A stretch of 32,172 nt of DNA from Deltaproteobacteria bacterium (GCA_013152145.1 JAADGW010000025.1:1-32172); one strand, 5' to 3'; shown: positions 15,091 through 24,223, counted from the stretch's first letter. Program-made: numbers and translations. Notes: generated by a model from the letters alone, not told the origin.

Positions 15091-15192
15091 GCAGTGACAC
15101 AAGAAGTGGGCATTTAAATTTGTAAACTGTTCAGGCAGATGGCCTCGGGGTGCTGAATAGTTACTTAAGTTTTTCACTTTTTGTGTCACTGC
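15091..15192. terminator. Hairpin between convergent genes, split by a MITE
   Basis: GCAGTGACACAAGAAGTG (15091-15108) and CACTTTTTGTGTCACTGC (15175-15192) are inverted repeats with one mismatch in 18. Removing the 43-bp MITE and one target copy restores an 18-bp stem with a 15-nt loop between the convergent Cache and aat genes. A terminator or mRNA-end structure is likely, although no long T-run follows on either strand. Confidence 0.6.
15122..15164. mobile_element. IS66-type MITE, copy D (43 bp, minimal)
   Basis: The left end GTAAACTGTTCAG (15122-15134) has one extra A and one substitution; the right end GCTGAATAGTTAC (15152-15164) is identical to copy B. The interior is only about 17 bp, including GATGGCCTCGGGGT as in copies A and B. 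Flanking 8-mers TTAAATTT (15114-15121) and TTAAGTTT (15165-15172) match in 7 of 8 positions. It lies in the loop of a hairpin. Confidence 0.82.
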
Positions 15193-15198
15193 GAAAAC

Positions 15199-15903
15199 TT
15201 ATCCGAACAGATCCCCGCGCGTAAAACGACTCACCAGCGGCCCGTATGGTGGCACTTCAGCAACCCGTAACTGCCCTTTGAACGCGGTACGCGAAATCTC
15301 TTCCGCCCCCAGGCTGAAGAGGTGATCGGTTGACTGTTGACAATCGAGCAGAACAAATCCCAGCTGTTCCAGCCGCTTCATCAGATAAATCAACACCAGC
15401 TTCGAGGCATTGTCACGGCGGCTGAACATCGACTCGCCAAAAAAGCAGCGTCCCAGGCAGACCCCGTAGATGCCGCCGACCAAGTCCTCTCCGTCCCAAC
15501 ATTCCACGGAATGGGCAAAGCCGAGTTCGTGCAGGTGGATATAGGCCTGTTGCATTTCCGGCGTAATCCAGGTTCCACTGCCATCTGAATTTTTCCGCAA
15601 TCGGCGGCACCAGTAAATAACCCCGGCGAAATTTTCGTCGATACTGACACGGAAAGTTTGCTTGCGCAGGAAACGCCGCATCGAATGAGAGATATGCAGT
15701 TTTGCCGGGAACAGAACGCAACGCGGATCAGGCGACCACCAGAGGATTGGCTCGCCGGGGTTGTACCAGGGGAAAATTCCGAGGCTGTATGCCAGCAGTA
15801 ACCGTTCGGCAGACAAATCACCGCCGACCGCCAGCAGGCCATAATCCTCAGCTGCCTCGATCGGCGGGAACCAGAGTTCCTCATCAAGTTGATAGCAGGG
15901 CAT
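15199..15903 (-). CDS. aat: Leucyl/phenylalanyl-tRNA--protein transferase
   Basis: 234 aa cytoplasmic enzyme that transfers Leu or Phe from aminoacyl-tRNA to proteins with N-terminal Arg or Lys, creating primary N-degrons. Visible: FPPIEAAEDYGLLAVGGDLSAERLLLAYSLGIFPWYNPGEPILWWSPDPR in two family blocks, ISHSMRR, GTWITPEM, AHSVECWDG, GGIYGVCLGRCFFGESMFSR and LLDCQ. The start ATG (15903-15901) overlaps the clpA stop as TGATG, so translation is probably coupled to clpA. A longer in-frame start at 15945 lies inside clpA and is rejected. The operon clpS-clpA-aat puts the enzyme that marks substrates beside the adaptor and unfoldase that destroy them. Confidence 0.95.
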   Translation of the reverse strand: MPCYQLDEELWFPPIEAAEDYGLLAVGGDLSAERLLLAYSLGIFPWYNPGEPILWWSPDPRCVLFPAKLHISHSMRRFLRKQTFRVSIDENFAGVIYWCRRLRKNSDGSGTWITPEMQQAYIHLHELGFAHSVECWDGEDLVGGIYGVCLGRCFFGESMFSRRDNASKLVLIYLMKRLEQLGFVLLDCQQSTDHLFSLGAEEISRTAFKGQLRVAEVPPYGPLVSRFTRGDLFG

Positions 15904-18164
15904 CAGTCCCGGATAAATTTGAAGGTCAATTTGCCGGCTTGGCAACCGACCCGGACCCCACCACCATCACGAAGCTCACCGAAGAGGATTTTTTCCGCCA
16001 ACGGATCATTTATTTCACGCTGGATCAGACGTCCCAGCGGCCGCGCTCCGAAATGGGGGTCATAGCCGCGTCGGGCCAGGTCACGTCGCGCCGCCGGTGA
16101 AACCTTCATGCTGACATCCCGATCTGCCAATTGATTGGCCAGCTCGCCGATGAATTTATCGACCACCTGCAGCATAACCTTTTCATTGAGCGGAGAAAAA
16201 TGGATCGTTGCATCGAGCCGATTGCGGAATTCCGGCGAGAAGACCTTGTCAACAGCATTTTTCGGTGCCGCTGCAGTCCGCTCACCGAAACCGATCGGCA
16301 CCGTGTTCATTTCCCGGCCACCGATATTGCTGGTCATAATCAGAATAACATTGCGGAAGTCAATTTCCTTGCCGTTGTTGTCGGTCAGGGTGCCGTGATC
16401 CATCACCTGTAACAGAATATTGAACAGGTCGGGATGAGCTTTTTCGATTTCGTCGAGCAGTAATACCGACCAGGGATTTTTATTGACCTCCTCGGTTAAC
16501 AGCCCACCCTGATCAAAGCCGACGTAGCCCGGAGGAGCACCGATCAAACGCGCCACCGAATGCTTCTCCATGTACTCGCTCATGTCAAAACGCAGAAACT
16601 TGACCCCGAGCTGCAACGCCAGCTGCCGCGCAGCTTCCGTTTTACCCACCCCGGTCGGGCCGGTAAACAGCAGTGAACCGACCGGTTTATCGGGATGTCC
16701 CAGCCCGGCCCGGGAACGGTGAATCGATTTGACCAGACTCTCGATGGCCGGATTCTGGCCGAACACCACCCGCTTGAGATCCCGCTCCAGATAACGCAGG
16801 CGCTGCCGATCGCTGCCGGAAACCGTGCGGATCGGCACCCGCGCCATCCGTGCCACCACCCGCTCAATTTCATCGAGCCCGATCAGCTTGTGCAGTTTCT
16901 CGTCAAGCCGCTGCTGTGCTCCAGCCTCGTCGATCACGTCGATCGCCTTATCCGGCAGATGTCGCTGAGACAGATGTTTGACCGACAGCTGTACAGCAGA
17001 CTCCAGCGCCTCCGGCGCATATTTAACGTTGTGATGCTCCTCGTAGCGTGAGCTGAGTCCCTTAATAATTTCCAGCGTCTCTTCAGCACTCGGCTCGTGC
17101 AGGTCGATTTTCTGGAAGCGACGCGACAGGGCGCGATCCTTATCGAACAGGTTGCGATATTCCTCGTAGGTGGTCGAGCCGATACAGCGCAGTTCACCGG
17201 AACCGAGTGCCGGTTTGAGGATGTTTGATGCATCGAGAGAACCACCGCTGGTTGCGCCGGCCCCGACGATGGTGTGAATCTCGTCGATAAACAGGATCGC
17301 CTGCTCACGCTTCTGCAGGGCGGAGATCACCGCTTTGAGTCGTTCCTCGAAATCACCGCGGAATTTGGTTCCGGCCAGCAGGGCTCCCATATCCAGGGTG
17401 AACAGCTCACTGCCCTTGAGCAACTCCGGAACCTTCCCCTCGGCAACCCGTAGCGCCAATCCTTCCGCCATAGCGGTTTTGCCGACACCCGGCTCACCAA
17501 CAAAAATCGGGTTATTTTTACGCCGTCGACAGAGCACCAGAATGGCCCGTTCCAGCTCCTGCTCGCGCCCGATCAAAGGATCTATCTTCCCTTCTCTGGC
17601 CCGCGCGATCAGGTCGATGGTGTAAGACTTCAGGGGATCGGCCGGCTGTGGTTTCGGCTTGCTGCGTTCTCCCGGAGCCGGATCTGCTGCCGGTCGTTCA
17701 TCAGGCTCTTCTGATGAACTGCCGCCCGACCCGTGTGAGATATAGTCAAGCAGATCGACCCGTTCAATCCCCTGGCTCTGCAGGAAAAAACAGGCGTGGG
17801 AATTCTCTTCTTCGAGGATTGCGGCCAGCAGATCACCGACCCCGACTTCTCGTTGGTTGGAGGCCTGCATGTGCAACACGGTCCGTTGCAGCATCCGTTG
17901 CAGCGCCAGAGTCTGTCGCGGGACCTCTTCATCATCAACCCCCTCGGGGAGATGCTCCAGGTGCAGATCGAAGAAGTTTTCCAGCAGTTTTTTCAACCCG
18001 GCGATATCGCCGCCACAAGCCGACAGAATCTGTTGTCCGGCACCTTCGGACAACAGCGCATAAAGGATGTGCTCAGTGGTCAGGTATTCATGCCGCCGGC
18101 GCTGTGCTTCACGAACCGCCAGGGTAAAAGCTATTTGAACATCATGGTTAAACATTTCAGCCAC
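15903..18164 (-). CDS. clpA: ATP-dependent Clp protease ATP-binding subunit ClpA
   Basis: 753 aa AAA+ unfoldase that feeds substrates to ClpP. Order: Clp N-domain repeats (about 4-145), which bind ClpS; an acidic/proline linker (145-175); AAA1 with Walker A GEPGVGKT (223-230) and Walker B LFIDEIH; AAA2 with Walker A GPTGVGKT (502-509) and Walker B LLLDEIE; then IGF at 624-626, the loop that docks on ClpP. The absence of a coiled-coil insert separates it from ClpB. The start is a GTG at 18164, with GAGGAGG inside the end of clpS; the internal ATG three codons later is too far from it. Six nt separate it from clpS. clpP is not in the window. Confidence 0.96.
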   Translation of the reverse strand: MAEMFNHDVQIAFTLAVREAQRRRHEYLTTEHILYALLSEGAGQQILSACGGDIAGLKKLLENFFDLHLEHLPEGVDDEEVPRQTLALQRMLQRTVLHMQASNQREVGVGDLLAAILEEENSHACFFLQSQGIERVDLLDYISHGSGGSSSEEPDERPAADPAPGERSKPKPQPADPLKSYTIDLIARAREGKIDPLIGREQELERAILVLCRRRKNNPIFVGEPGVGKTAMAEGLALRVAEGKVPELLKGSELFTLDMGALLAGTKFRGDFEERLKAVISALQKREQAILFIDEIHTIVGAGATSGGSLDASNILKPALGSGELRCIGSTTYEEYRNLFDKDRALSRRFQKIDLHEPSAEETLEIIKGLSSRYEEHHNVKYAPEALESAVQLSVKHLSQRHLPDKAIDVIDEAGAQQRLDEKLHKLIGLDEIERVVARMARVPIRTVSGSDRQRLRYLERDLKRVVFGQNPAIESLVKSIHRSRAGLGHPDKPVGSLLFTGPTGVGKTEAARQLALQLGVKFLRFDMSEYMEKHSVARLIGAPPGYVGFDQGGLLTEEVNKNPWSVLLLDEIEKAHPDLFNILLQVMDHGTLTDNNGKEIDFRNVILIMTSNIGGREMNTVPIGFGERTAAAPKNAVDKVFSPEFRNRLDATIHFSPLNEKVMLQVVDKFIGELANQLADRDVSMKVSPAARRDLARRGYDPHFGARPLGRLIQREINDPLAEKILFGELRDGGGVRVGCQAGKLTFKFIRD

Positions 18165-18170
18165 CGTTCT

Positions 18171-18479
18171 TTATGCCTCCTCAAGGGAACACCGTAATGG
18201 GAAACCGGCCTTTCGAGCCTGCCGGCGAACCTGATCCGCCTTGGTTTCGGCAATTGCGTAGGGAAAGGTTCCGCAATGACCAAACCCTTGAAAATGAATG
18301 GTCAGCATAATCTTCTCGGCTTCGGCCGTCGATTTATGAAAAATACTCTGCAAGACCTCGATGACGAACTCCATCGTGGTATAATCATCGTTGTGCATCA
18401 GCACCTTGAAAAGCGAGGGGGTTGAAACCTGCTTCTCGGTTTTGACCACAGTTCTTGTTTTTCCGGTGTTACTTGCCAT
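18171..18479 (-). CDS. clpS: ATP-dependent Clp protease adaptor ClpS
   Basis: 102 aa adaptor that binds N-terminal Leu, Phe, Trp or Tyr and hands these proteins to ClpA. The core VLMHNDDYTTMEFVIEVL carries the Asn-Asp that grips the free alpha-amino group, and MLTIHFQGFGHCGTFP plus AIAETKADQV forms the substrate pocket and ClpA contact. A flexible N-terminal tail of about 22 residues, the part that enters the ClpA pore, is present. It is first gene of clpS-clpA-aat. ATG at 18479 with AAGG 12 nt upstream, a rather long spacing. Intact. Confidence 0.96.
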   Translation of the reverse strand: MASNTGKTRTVVKTEKQVSTPSLFKVLMHNDDYTTMEFVIEVLQSIFHKSTAEAEKIMLTIHFQGFGHCGTFPYAIAETKADQVRRQARKAGFPLRCSLEEA

Positions 18480-18568
18480 AATTCAATTTTACCTTAAATG
18501 CTGAAGATTTTTCCCGCTATCTTAGCACATAATTTGATCGAATCGTTAGCCTGTCCGAAAGATACGGA

Positions 18569-18931
18569 ATGAGAAAATACCCTGAACGACGAAAAGCCAA
18601 GGATCCACTGCTGATAATTCTGACCTGGACCAACGCCATTGCTGCTATCGGTCTATTTGTCGCAATCTGCGTTATGGCCGCGGCCAAGCCTGAAGAAGTC
18701 ACCTTTTTCGACCGTTTTTACAAAGTCAATGTTTATCGCCGGCCATACTGGGACATGGTGCTGGTCGACTACATTGCCTTGTTGCTGCTGTTCAGCGCTG
18801 TGACCAGCACAATCGGGCTGATTGTCAATATCCGGCGGCTGAAACGCAAAGGGGACTACATCCACAGCACCCTGGTTGTCTGCCTGCTGCTTTCACTGGC
18901 CGGACTGGGCCTCTACCTCGGCTATACCTGA
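18569..18931 (+). CDS. Small membrane protein of unknown function
   Basis: 120 aa, not recognised. Three probable transmembrane helices: about 14-37 (LLIILTWTNAIAAIGLFVAICVMA in two halves), 64-85 (MVLVDYIALLLLFSAVTSTI) and 100-119 (TLVVCLLLSLAGLGLYLGY). A basic N-terminus (RKYPERRKAK) and a basic loop RRLKRKGD suggest the N-terminus in the cytoplasm. There are no cysteines in a motif and no catalytic signature. The ribosome-binding site is weak (GATACGG region). It is divergent from clpS and convergent with the cysteine-cluster gene, whose 3' end lies 18 bp away. Confidence 0.6.
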   Translation: MRKYPERRKAKDPLLIILTWTNAIAAIGLFVAICVMAAAKPEEVTFFDRFYKVNVYRRPYWDMVLVDYIALLLLFSAVTSTIGLIVNIRRLKRKGDYIHSTLVVCLLLSLAGLGLYLGYT

Positions 18932-18948
18932 CCCGTACCGGCCCGCCG

Positions 18949-19635
18949 CTAAAAAAGATCCCGCCAAGCCAGTCGCCGACCGGCAAGCAGCTCGTTTTCA
19001 ACTCCGGGATGACGCAACAGGTAACGGACCAGCCCCGTCAACTGGCAGCTGCGACCGTCGACTCCGGCCGCCTCCAGACCCTCGGCGAAACCGGTGAATA
19101 AGGTTTCAAATAACTGCTGCTGAAACTGATGCATCAACACCGGCTTTTCGTCCCCAAAAACCTTCGCGGTCAGAGCATCTCGACAACTTTCGGCATCGGT
19201 CGAAGAAATACTGCGACAGAGCAGCGGCCGGACCGGGTAGATACTGCAACAGCCGGTTTCATCCAGAAAGGCGCAGCGACGCCGCATAAACAGTCGGTCC
19301 TCGTCATCCAGACCACGTACCTCCCGCCAGAGAGTTTCCAGCCGGGCAGACAGTTGCTGCACCTGCTCCGGCTCCTGCCGGCGGATGAAGCGGGTGATGG
19401 CGATCCCCTCAGGGAAGAGGGTCGAGACATTCACCACACAACAGTCACTGCAGCCGGGACCGCAGTCGATCAGGGAACGATCCCCGGCCATGAACTGATC
19501 AATATATCCGTCAGCTTCACCGGCAAGCTGCTGCAATCGGCCCAGTAACCGATCGAGCGAAACGCCGCCGGAAAAAGATCGGCCGACAGCCGCGCGGACC
19601 CGCCCTTGATATTGAGCGAAATCGAAGGTCTCCAT
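18949..19635 (-). CDS. YkgJ-family cysteine-cluster protein
   Basis: 228 aa. Two cysteine groups typical of the YkgJ/UPF0153 family (putative zinc- or iron-chelating domain) are visible: CGPGCSDCC near residue 60-68, and RCAFLDETGCCSIYPVRPLLCRS near 120-142. The cysteines could hold a metal or Fe-S cluster; the biochemical role of the family is not established. The start is the ATG at 19635, with GGAGG 6 nt ahead; a TTG one codon upstream is less likely. No partner gene is evident. The gene lies tail-to-tail with the small membrane protein and head-to-head with the histidine kinase. Confidence 0.8.
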   Translation of the reverse strand: METFDFAQYQGRVRAAVGRSFSGGVSLDRLLGRLQQLAGEADGYIDQFMAGDRSLIDCGPGCSDCCVVNVSTLFPEGIAITRFIRRQEPEQVQQLSARLETLWREVRGLDDEDRLFMRRRCAFLDETGCCSIYPVRPLLCRSISSTDAESCRDALTAKVFGDEKPVLMHQFQQQLFETLFTGFAEGLEAAGVDGRSCQLTGLVRYLLRHPGVENELLAGRRLAWRDLF

Positions 19636-19939
19636 CAACGTCCTCCCTGCGCACAGCTGCCCCGCCGACCCGGTTCAACGGGTCGCTGTGCGCGAGCAAA
19701 CCGGCCCTTGTCGGGACAACATCAGTCTGTTATCGTGGCAGCTGTCAAACCTTTCCCGATCTGGCCAGAATCACTCTCGAAGCATACCAGAATCAGGCTA
19801 CGGGCGAGCTGGATAATCGTCAGCAGGCGATCCCGCAGCGGGTTAAACCGCTGAAAACCGAAACCATCGCTCAGATCGACAAGACTCCCCGACCACCCCA
19901 GTTGCCTAAATCCTGAACGGATAGACAGAGAACCTGGCA
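19636..19939. other. Intergenic region between cysteine-cluster gene and histidine kinase
   Basis: About 300 bp shared by two divergent genes. No clear promoter hexamers, hairpin or repeat stood out. One plus-strand frame stays open to a TGA near 19914 and its last 50 codons have a plausible amino-acid mix, but it has no usable ATG, GTG or TTG start and matches nothing I know. It may be a gene remnant or chance. Confidence 0.3.
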
Positions 19940-22753
19940 ATGAGAAAAAAACCCGGCTTCATAAAACTGATCAAAATATGGGGGATTATTATTCTGCTGA
20001 CCCTCAGCGGCAGTATCGTTGCCCTCGATATTATCGGCTCCTATCGGGACTTCAATACCCAGGCAGCTCAACTGCGAACCAATTATATCGCCCGACAAAA
20101 GCAGATGGTCAAACGTGAAGTCGCCCGGGTCGTCGATATCATTCGTTACGAAAAGGCACAAAGTGAGCAGCTGACCAGAACGAAAATCAAGGCGCGTGTT
20201 TATGAAGCGTACGCTATCGCGCAAAACATTTATCGACAGAACAAAAACCGCAAAAGCAAAGCCGAAGTTCAAAAATTGATCCTGGAAGCTTTGGGGCCGA
20301 TCTGGTTCGAACAGGGGCATGGCTATTATTTTGTGACACGTCTTGATGGAGTCGGGGTGCTGTTTGCCGACAAACCGGAGTTGGAAGGGGCCGATCTTTC
20401 CGGGGTCTCGGATATCAACGGGAAACATGTCGTGAAGGATATGATCGCCATTGTCAGGCAATCCGGAGAAGGCTTTTACGAATATCACTGGACAAAACCT
20501 GAGTCTGCAGGCAAAGACAACAAAAAAATCTCCTATATCAAGCGCTTTGAACCCTACGATTGGTTCATCGGAACCGGTTTGTATGTCGATGATATTGAAA
20601 AACAGATTGAGACCCGCCTGCTGTCAACCATCAGCAGAATCCGCTTCGGCAAAGAAGGCTATATTTTTATCGACGGCTTCAATGGCGATGCTCTGATTGC
20701 CAATGGAAAGTTCTTTTCGAAACCCAAAAAACTCTGGGAAGTTTTTAATAAAAACCCCGAAAAATCAAAAGATCTCTTCAGAAAAGAACTCCGTGCAGCG
20801 ACAAAGCCCAATGGGGACTTCATTCGCTATTCGATAGTGAAATTAACGGATCCGAATAAAGAATCGCCGAAGATCTCTTTTATTTATGGCATTCCGGAGC
20901 TGCAATGGCTGGTCGGTGCAGGAATTTATCTCGATGATGTAGAAACCGAAATCGCCGCCATGCATGCCGATCTGAACAACCGGATCCAGACGAAGATCTT
21001 CTATTTCACGCTGATCGTTGCCGGGATCCTGGTTCTGTTTCTGATTTTATTCAATGCCCTGACCCGCAGGCTTAAACATGATTTCAACCTGTTTATTTCA
21101 TTTTTCAACCGGGCAAGCCGGTCGGATGAACAGATCGACCGGGATCTGATTCAGTTTAAGGAACTTGATCGGATGGCGGAAGATGCCAACAAGATGCTGG
21201 CGGGTCGCAGACAGGCCGAAGAAGCGCTGCAGCAAAACGAAGCAAAGTTCAGGAGACTTATTGAGTCTTCCAGCGACTGGATCTGGGAAGTCAACAAAGA
21301 CGGGGTTTTCACCTATGCCAGTCCGCAGATTGAAACCATCCTGGGATACAAACCGGAGGAGGTTATCGGCAGGACTCCGTTCGAGCTGATGCCGGAGGAC
21401 GAGGCGGAACAAACCACAAAAATCTTCACCGAGCTGATTGAAACCGGCAGACCGATTGTCATGCTGGAAAACGTCTGTCTGCACAAAGATGGCCGTCTCA
21501 TTCTCCTTGAAACCAGCGGTGTCCCGGTTTTTGATGCAGCCGGGGAGGTCTCCGGCTACAGCGGGATAGACCGGGATATCACCGAGCGCAAGAAGGTCGA
21601 AGAATCGCTGCAGAAAATGGAGAAGCTTGAAAGTATCGGTACCCTGGCAGGTGGCATTGCCCACGATTTCAACAATATTCTCATGGGCCTGTTCGGTAAC
21701 ATATCCATGGCCAAAAGAGATTTACCCGACGACCATCCGGTTCTGAAACGCCTTGCCGAAGCGGAAAACTCCATGAACCGGGCAACTCGTCTGACCAAGC
21801 AGTTGCTGACCTTTGCCAAGGGCGGTGCACCGGTCAGAGAGAATGTCTGTATCGCCCAACTTGCAGAGGAGGTGGTCCGCTTTGATCTTTCCGGGAGCAA
21901 TGTAAAGCTGGTTTTCAACCAGGCCGACGATCTGTGGTCGGCAGAGGTCGACAAAGGACAAATCCAACAGGTCTTTTCCAATCTTTCAATTAACGCCAAC
22001 CAGGCGATGCCCGATGGTGGGCACCTGTATTTGACGCTTGAAAACCTGGATAATTCCGCGGGCTCGGTGCCATCCCTCAAGAAAGGAAAATATATCAAAG
22101 TCAGCGTGCGCGATGAAGGGACAGGTATCGCCGAGAAGCATTTTGAGCGAATATTTGATCCCTACTTCAGCACCAAGCAGAGCGGCAGTGGCCTGGGGCT
22201 CGCGACCGTCCACTCCATCATACACAAACATGGCGGCGACATCAGTGTCGCCTCGGAATCTGGCAAAGGTACGGTCTTTACCTTCTATCTGCCCGCGGCC
22301 GAAGCACCGCAGCAGTCACCGGTGGAACAGCCAGCAAGCCACACCCCGGCAGAGGGACAAAAGGGCAGAATACTGGTCATGGATGATGAAGTCATGGTCT
22401 GTGATCTGGCGGTGCAGATGCTGGAGACATCAGGCTTCGCCGTTGCAACGGCCGCCGACGGCCAACGGGCGATCGATATGTACAAACAGTCCATGGAAGA
22501 TGGAGAAACTTTTGCTGCCGTCATAATGGACCTGACAATTCCCGGCGGGATCGGCGGCAAGGAAGCGATCAAGGAGATCATCGCTATCGACCCTGAAGCC
22601 CGAGTTATCGTCTCCAGCGGTTATGCCGATGATCCGGTGATGGCAAATTATTCGGCCTACGGCTTTCAGGGAATTATCGCCAAGCCGTACACCCTGGACA
22701 ACCTGCAGGACGTACTGGGCCGGATTTTAGCAGAAAAGCAGCTTTCTAATTAA
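19940..22753 (+). CDS. Hybrid sensor histidine kinase (double Cache-PAS-HisKA-HATPase-REC)
   Basis: 937 aa inner-membrane sensor. TM1 (about 11-30); two periplasmic Cache_2-like domains (about 85-220 and 230-335, each ending in a G.GLYVDD/GAGIYLDD motif); TM2 (352-373); PAS (about 435-548, SSDWIWEVNKDGVFTYASPQ); HisKA with phospho-acceptor His575 (GGIAHDFNNIL); HATPase with NLSINANQAM, RDEGTGI and SGSGLGLATVHSI; receiver domain with acidic pocket Asp815/Asp816, phospho-acceptor Asp864 (VIMDLTIPGG) and Lys915 (AKPY). HAHDFNN-type kinases with a C-terminal receiver often act through a phosphorelay; no cognate regulator is adjacent. Signal unknown; Cache domains commonly bind small organic acids or amino acids. 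Confidence 0.93.
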   Translation: MRKKPGFIKLIKIWGIIILLTLSGSIVALDIIGSYRDFNTQAAQLRTNYIARQKQMVKREVARVVDIIRYEKAQSEQLTRTKIKARVYEAYAIAQNIYRQNKNRKSKAEVQKLILEALGPIWFEQGHGYYFVTRLDGVGVLFADKPELEGADLSGVSDINGKHVVKDMIAIVRQSGEGFYEYHWTKPESAGKDNKKISYIKRFEPYDWFIGTGLYVDDIEKQIETRLLSTISRIRFGKEGYIFIDGFNGDALIANGKFFSKPKKLWEVFNKNPEKSKDLFRKELRAATKPNGDFIRYSIVKLTDPNKESPKISFIYGIPELQWLVGAGIYLDDVETEIAAMHADLNNRIQTKIFYFTLIVAGILVLFLILFNALTRRLKHDFNLFISFFNRASRSDEQIDRDLIQFKELDRMAEDANKMLAGRRQAEEALQQNEAKFRRLIESSSDWIWEVNKDGVFTYASPQIETILGYKPEEVIGRTPFELMPEDEAEQTTKIFTELIETGRPIVMLENVCLHKDGRLILLETSGVPVFDAAGEVSGYSGIDRDITERKKVEESLQKMEKLESIGTLAGGIAHDFNNILMGLFGNISMAKRDLPDDHPVLKRLAEAENSMNRATRLTKQLLTFAKGGAPVRENVCIAQLAEEVVRFDLSGSNVKLVFNQADDLWSAEVDKGQIQQVFSNLSINANQAMPDGGHLYLTLENLDNSAGSVPSLKKGKYIKVSVRDEGTGIAEKHFERIFDPYFSTKQSGSGLGLATVHSIIHKHGGDISVASESGKGTVFTFYLPAAEAPQQSPVEQPASHTPAEGQKGRILVMDDEVMVCDLAVQMLETSGFAVATAADGQRAIDMYKQSMEDGETFAAVIMDLTIPGGIGGKEAIKEIIAIDPEARVIVSSGYADDPVMANYSAYGFQGIIAKPYTLDNLQDVLGRILAEKQLSN

Positions 22754-22780
22754 ATCCTCTCCCCGGCCAAAACATTCTTC

Positions 22781-22789
22781 TGATATACT
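22781..22789 (+). promoter_or_regulatory. Extended -10 promoter candidate for lemA
   Basis: TGATATACT: an extended -10 (TGn) directly before TATACT (22784-22789), 45 bp upstream of the lemA ATG. No good -35 is found at 17 bp, which an extended -10 can tolerate. Confidence 0.4.
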
Positions 22790-22833
22790 GAGTGACTCAA
22801 ACAACTCTGACAGTATTTTCCCGGAGGAACAAA

Positions 22834-23415
22834 ATGAAGATCCGTACGTTACTCATTCTACTTTGCAGTACTCTATTTCTGAGCAGCTGCGGCTACAACA
22901 CGATTCAGCAGAACGAAGAAGCGGTGTTTGCCGCCTGGGCTAACGTCGAAGCGACCTATCAGCGCCGTGCCGACCTGATCCCCAACCTGGTGGAAACCGT
23001 CAAGGCCTACGCGGCCCACGAAAAAGACACCCTGACCGAAGTCACCAACGCCCGGGCCAAGGTCGGACAGGTGAGCATTTCGACCGACAAACTCAGTGAT
23101 GCGGCCGCAATGCAGAAGTTCCAGCAAGCCCAGGGCAAACTCTCCGGAGCCCTGTCACGCCTGCTGGTGGTCGCAGAACGCTATCCCGACCTGAAAGCCA
23201 GCCAGAACTTCCGCGATCTGCAGAACCAGCTGGAAGGGACTGAAAACCGGATCAATGTCGCCCGCCAGCGCTACAATAAAGCGGTACAGATCTTCAACAG
23301 TTCGATCCGGACCTTCCCGAACAACCTGACCAACAATTTCCTGCTTAACCTGGAGCGCAAAGAACCGTTCAAGGCAGATGCCGGAGCCGCCCAGGCACCG
23401 AAAGTTAAATTCTGA
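22834..23415 (+). CDS. lemA: LemA-family lipoprotein
   Basis: 193 aa. Signal peptide with lipobox LSSC (Cys19), then the LemA helical core: [77 protein letters not shown] and FPNNL. LemA proteins are all-helical membrane-associated proteins of unclear role. They are very often encoded with TPM-domain genes, as here. GGAGG lies 7 nt before the ATG at 22834; an upstream in-frame start at 22792 would mask the signal peptide. The stop overlaps the next start (TGATG), so translation is probably coupled. Confidence 0.92.
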   Translation: MKIRTLLILLCSTLFLSSCGYNTIQQNEEAVFAAWANVEATYQRRADLIPNLVETVKAYAAHEKDTLTEVTNARAKVGQVSISTDKLSDAAAMQKFQQAQGKLSGALSRLLVVAERYPDLKASQNFRDLQNQLEGTENRINVARQRYNKAVQIFNSSIRTFPNNLTNNFLLNLERKEPFKADAGAAQAPKVKF

Positions 23416-24134
23416 TGAAGAAACTGCTGCTCAGTCTCCTCCTCCTCTTGCTGCTCGCACTGCCGGCAACGGCACTCGAAGTACCGAAAGCGACCGGTTA
23501 CGTCACCGACCTGGCCGGGATGCTCTCACCGACCACCAAACAGAAGCTGGAACAGTTTCTGCGCGACTTTGAAAAAAGCGACTCGACCCAGATTACCGTC
23601 CTGACGATTCCGACTCTCGACGGTGAAACGCTTGCCGGCTACGCGCTGAAGGTTCTCGACACCTGGAAAGTCGGTCAGAAAGGGCTGGATAACGGAGCCC
23701 TGTTGCTGATCGTTAAAGCCGAACGTAAAATCCGCATCGAAGTCGGCTACGGTCTCGAAGGACGGCTGACCGATCTGCTCACCGGCCGGATTATCGCCAA
23801 CGAAATATCCCCCCGCTTTAAACAGGGGGATATCGATGGCGGAGTCATCAGTGGTGTCGTCGCCATGGCCAAGGCGGTTCGCGGTGAGTACAAAGGAACC
23901 GGAAAAACTGCCGGTAAAAAGAAACGCAGCAACCCCTTCGGATTGGTCTTCCTGCTGCTGTTCCTCGGCCCCCTGCTCGGTCGCTTCGGTGGTCGGCGAC
24001 ACGGCCGTCGGCACAGCGGAATCTTTTTCGGCGGCCCCTTCATCGGCGGTGGTGGTGGTGGATTTGGCGGTGGTGGCGGTTTCTCCGGCGGCGGCGGTGG
24101 CGGTGGCGGCGGTGGTGCCTCCGGCGGCTGGTAA
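23415..24134 (+). CDS. TPM-domain protein, YgcG type, with glycine-rich tail
   Basis: 239 aa. Signal peptide (cut near residue 20, PATA), then a TPM domain (about 25-160): GYVTDLAGMLSP, EKSDSTQITVLTIPTL, DNGALLLIVKAERKIRIEVGYGLEG and PRFKQGDIDGGV. A hydrophobic helix (about 176-190, GLVFLLLFLGPLLG) is followed by a basic patch and a tail of nearly pure glycine with Phe/Ser (about 205-239), typical of YgcG proteins. The TPM fold was named for a plant thylakoid phosphatase; bacterial function is unproven. It is the second gene of lemA-TPM-TPM; it starts in the lemA stop codon. Confidence 0.9.
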   Translation: MKKLLLSLLLLLLLALPATALEVPKATGYVTDLAGMLSPTTKQKLEQFLRDFEKSDSTQITVLTIPTLDGETLAGYALKVLDTWKVGQKGLDNGALLLIVKAERKIRIEVGYGLEGRLTDLLTGRIIANEISPRFKQGDIDGGVISGVVAMAKAVRGEYKGTGKTAGKKKRSNPFGLVFLLLFLGPLLGRFGGRRHGRRHSGIFFGGPFIGGGGGGFGGGGGFSGGGGGGGGGGASGGW

Positions 24135-24223
24135 GCAGGAGCTTCTAGTCACAGAGGTGCGAAGAAACCCCAACAATAATTTTCCTCTGCGGCGCCCAGC
24201 CCAGGGGTAAAAATGAGGTTCAA

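Noticed and set aside
19606-19854. 82-codon frame before the histidine kinase
   Set aside because: Overlaps the start of the cysteine-cluster gene, composition unlike a protein, no ribosome-binding site.
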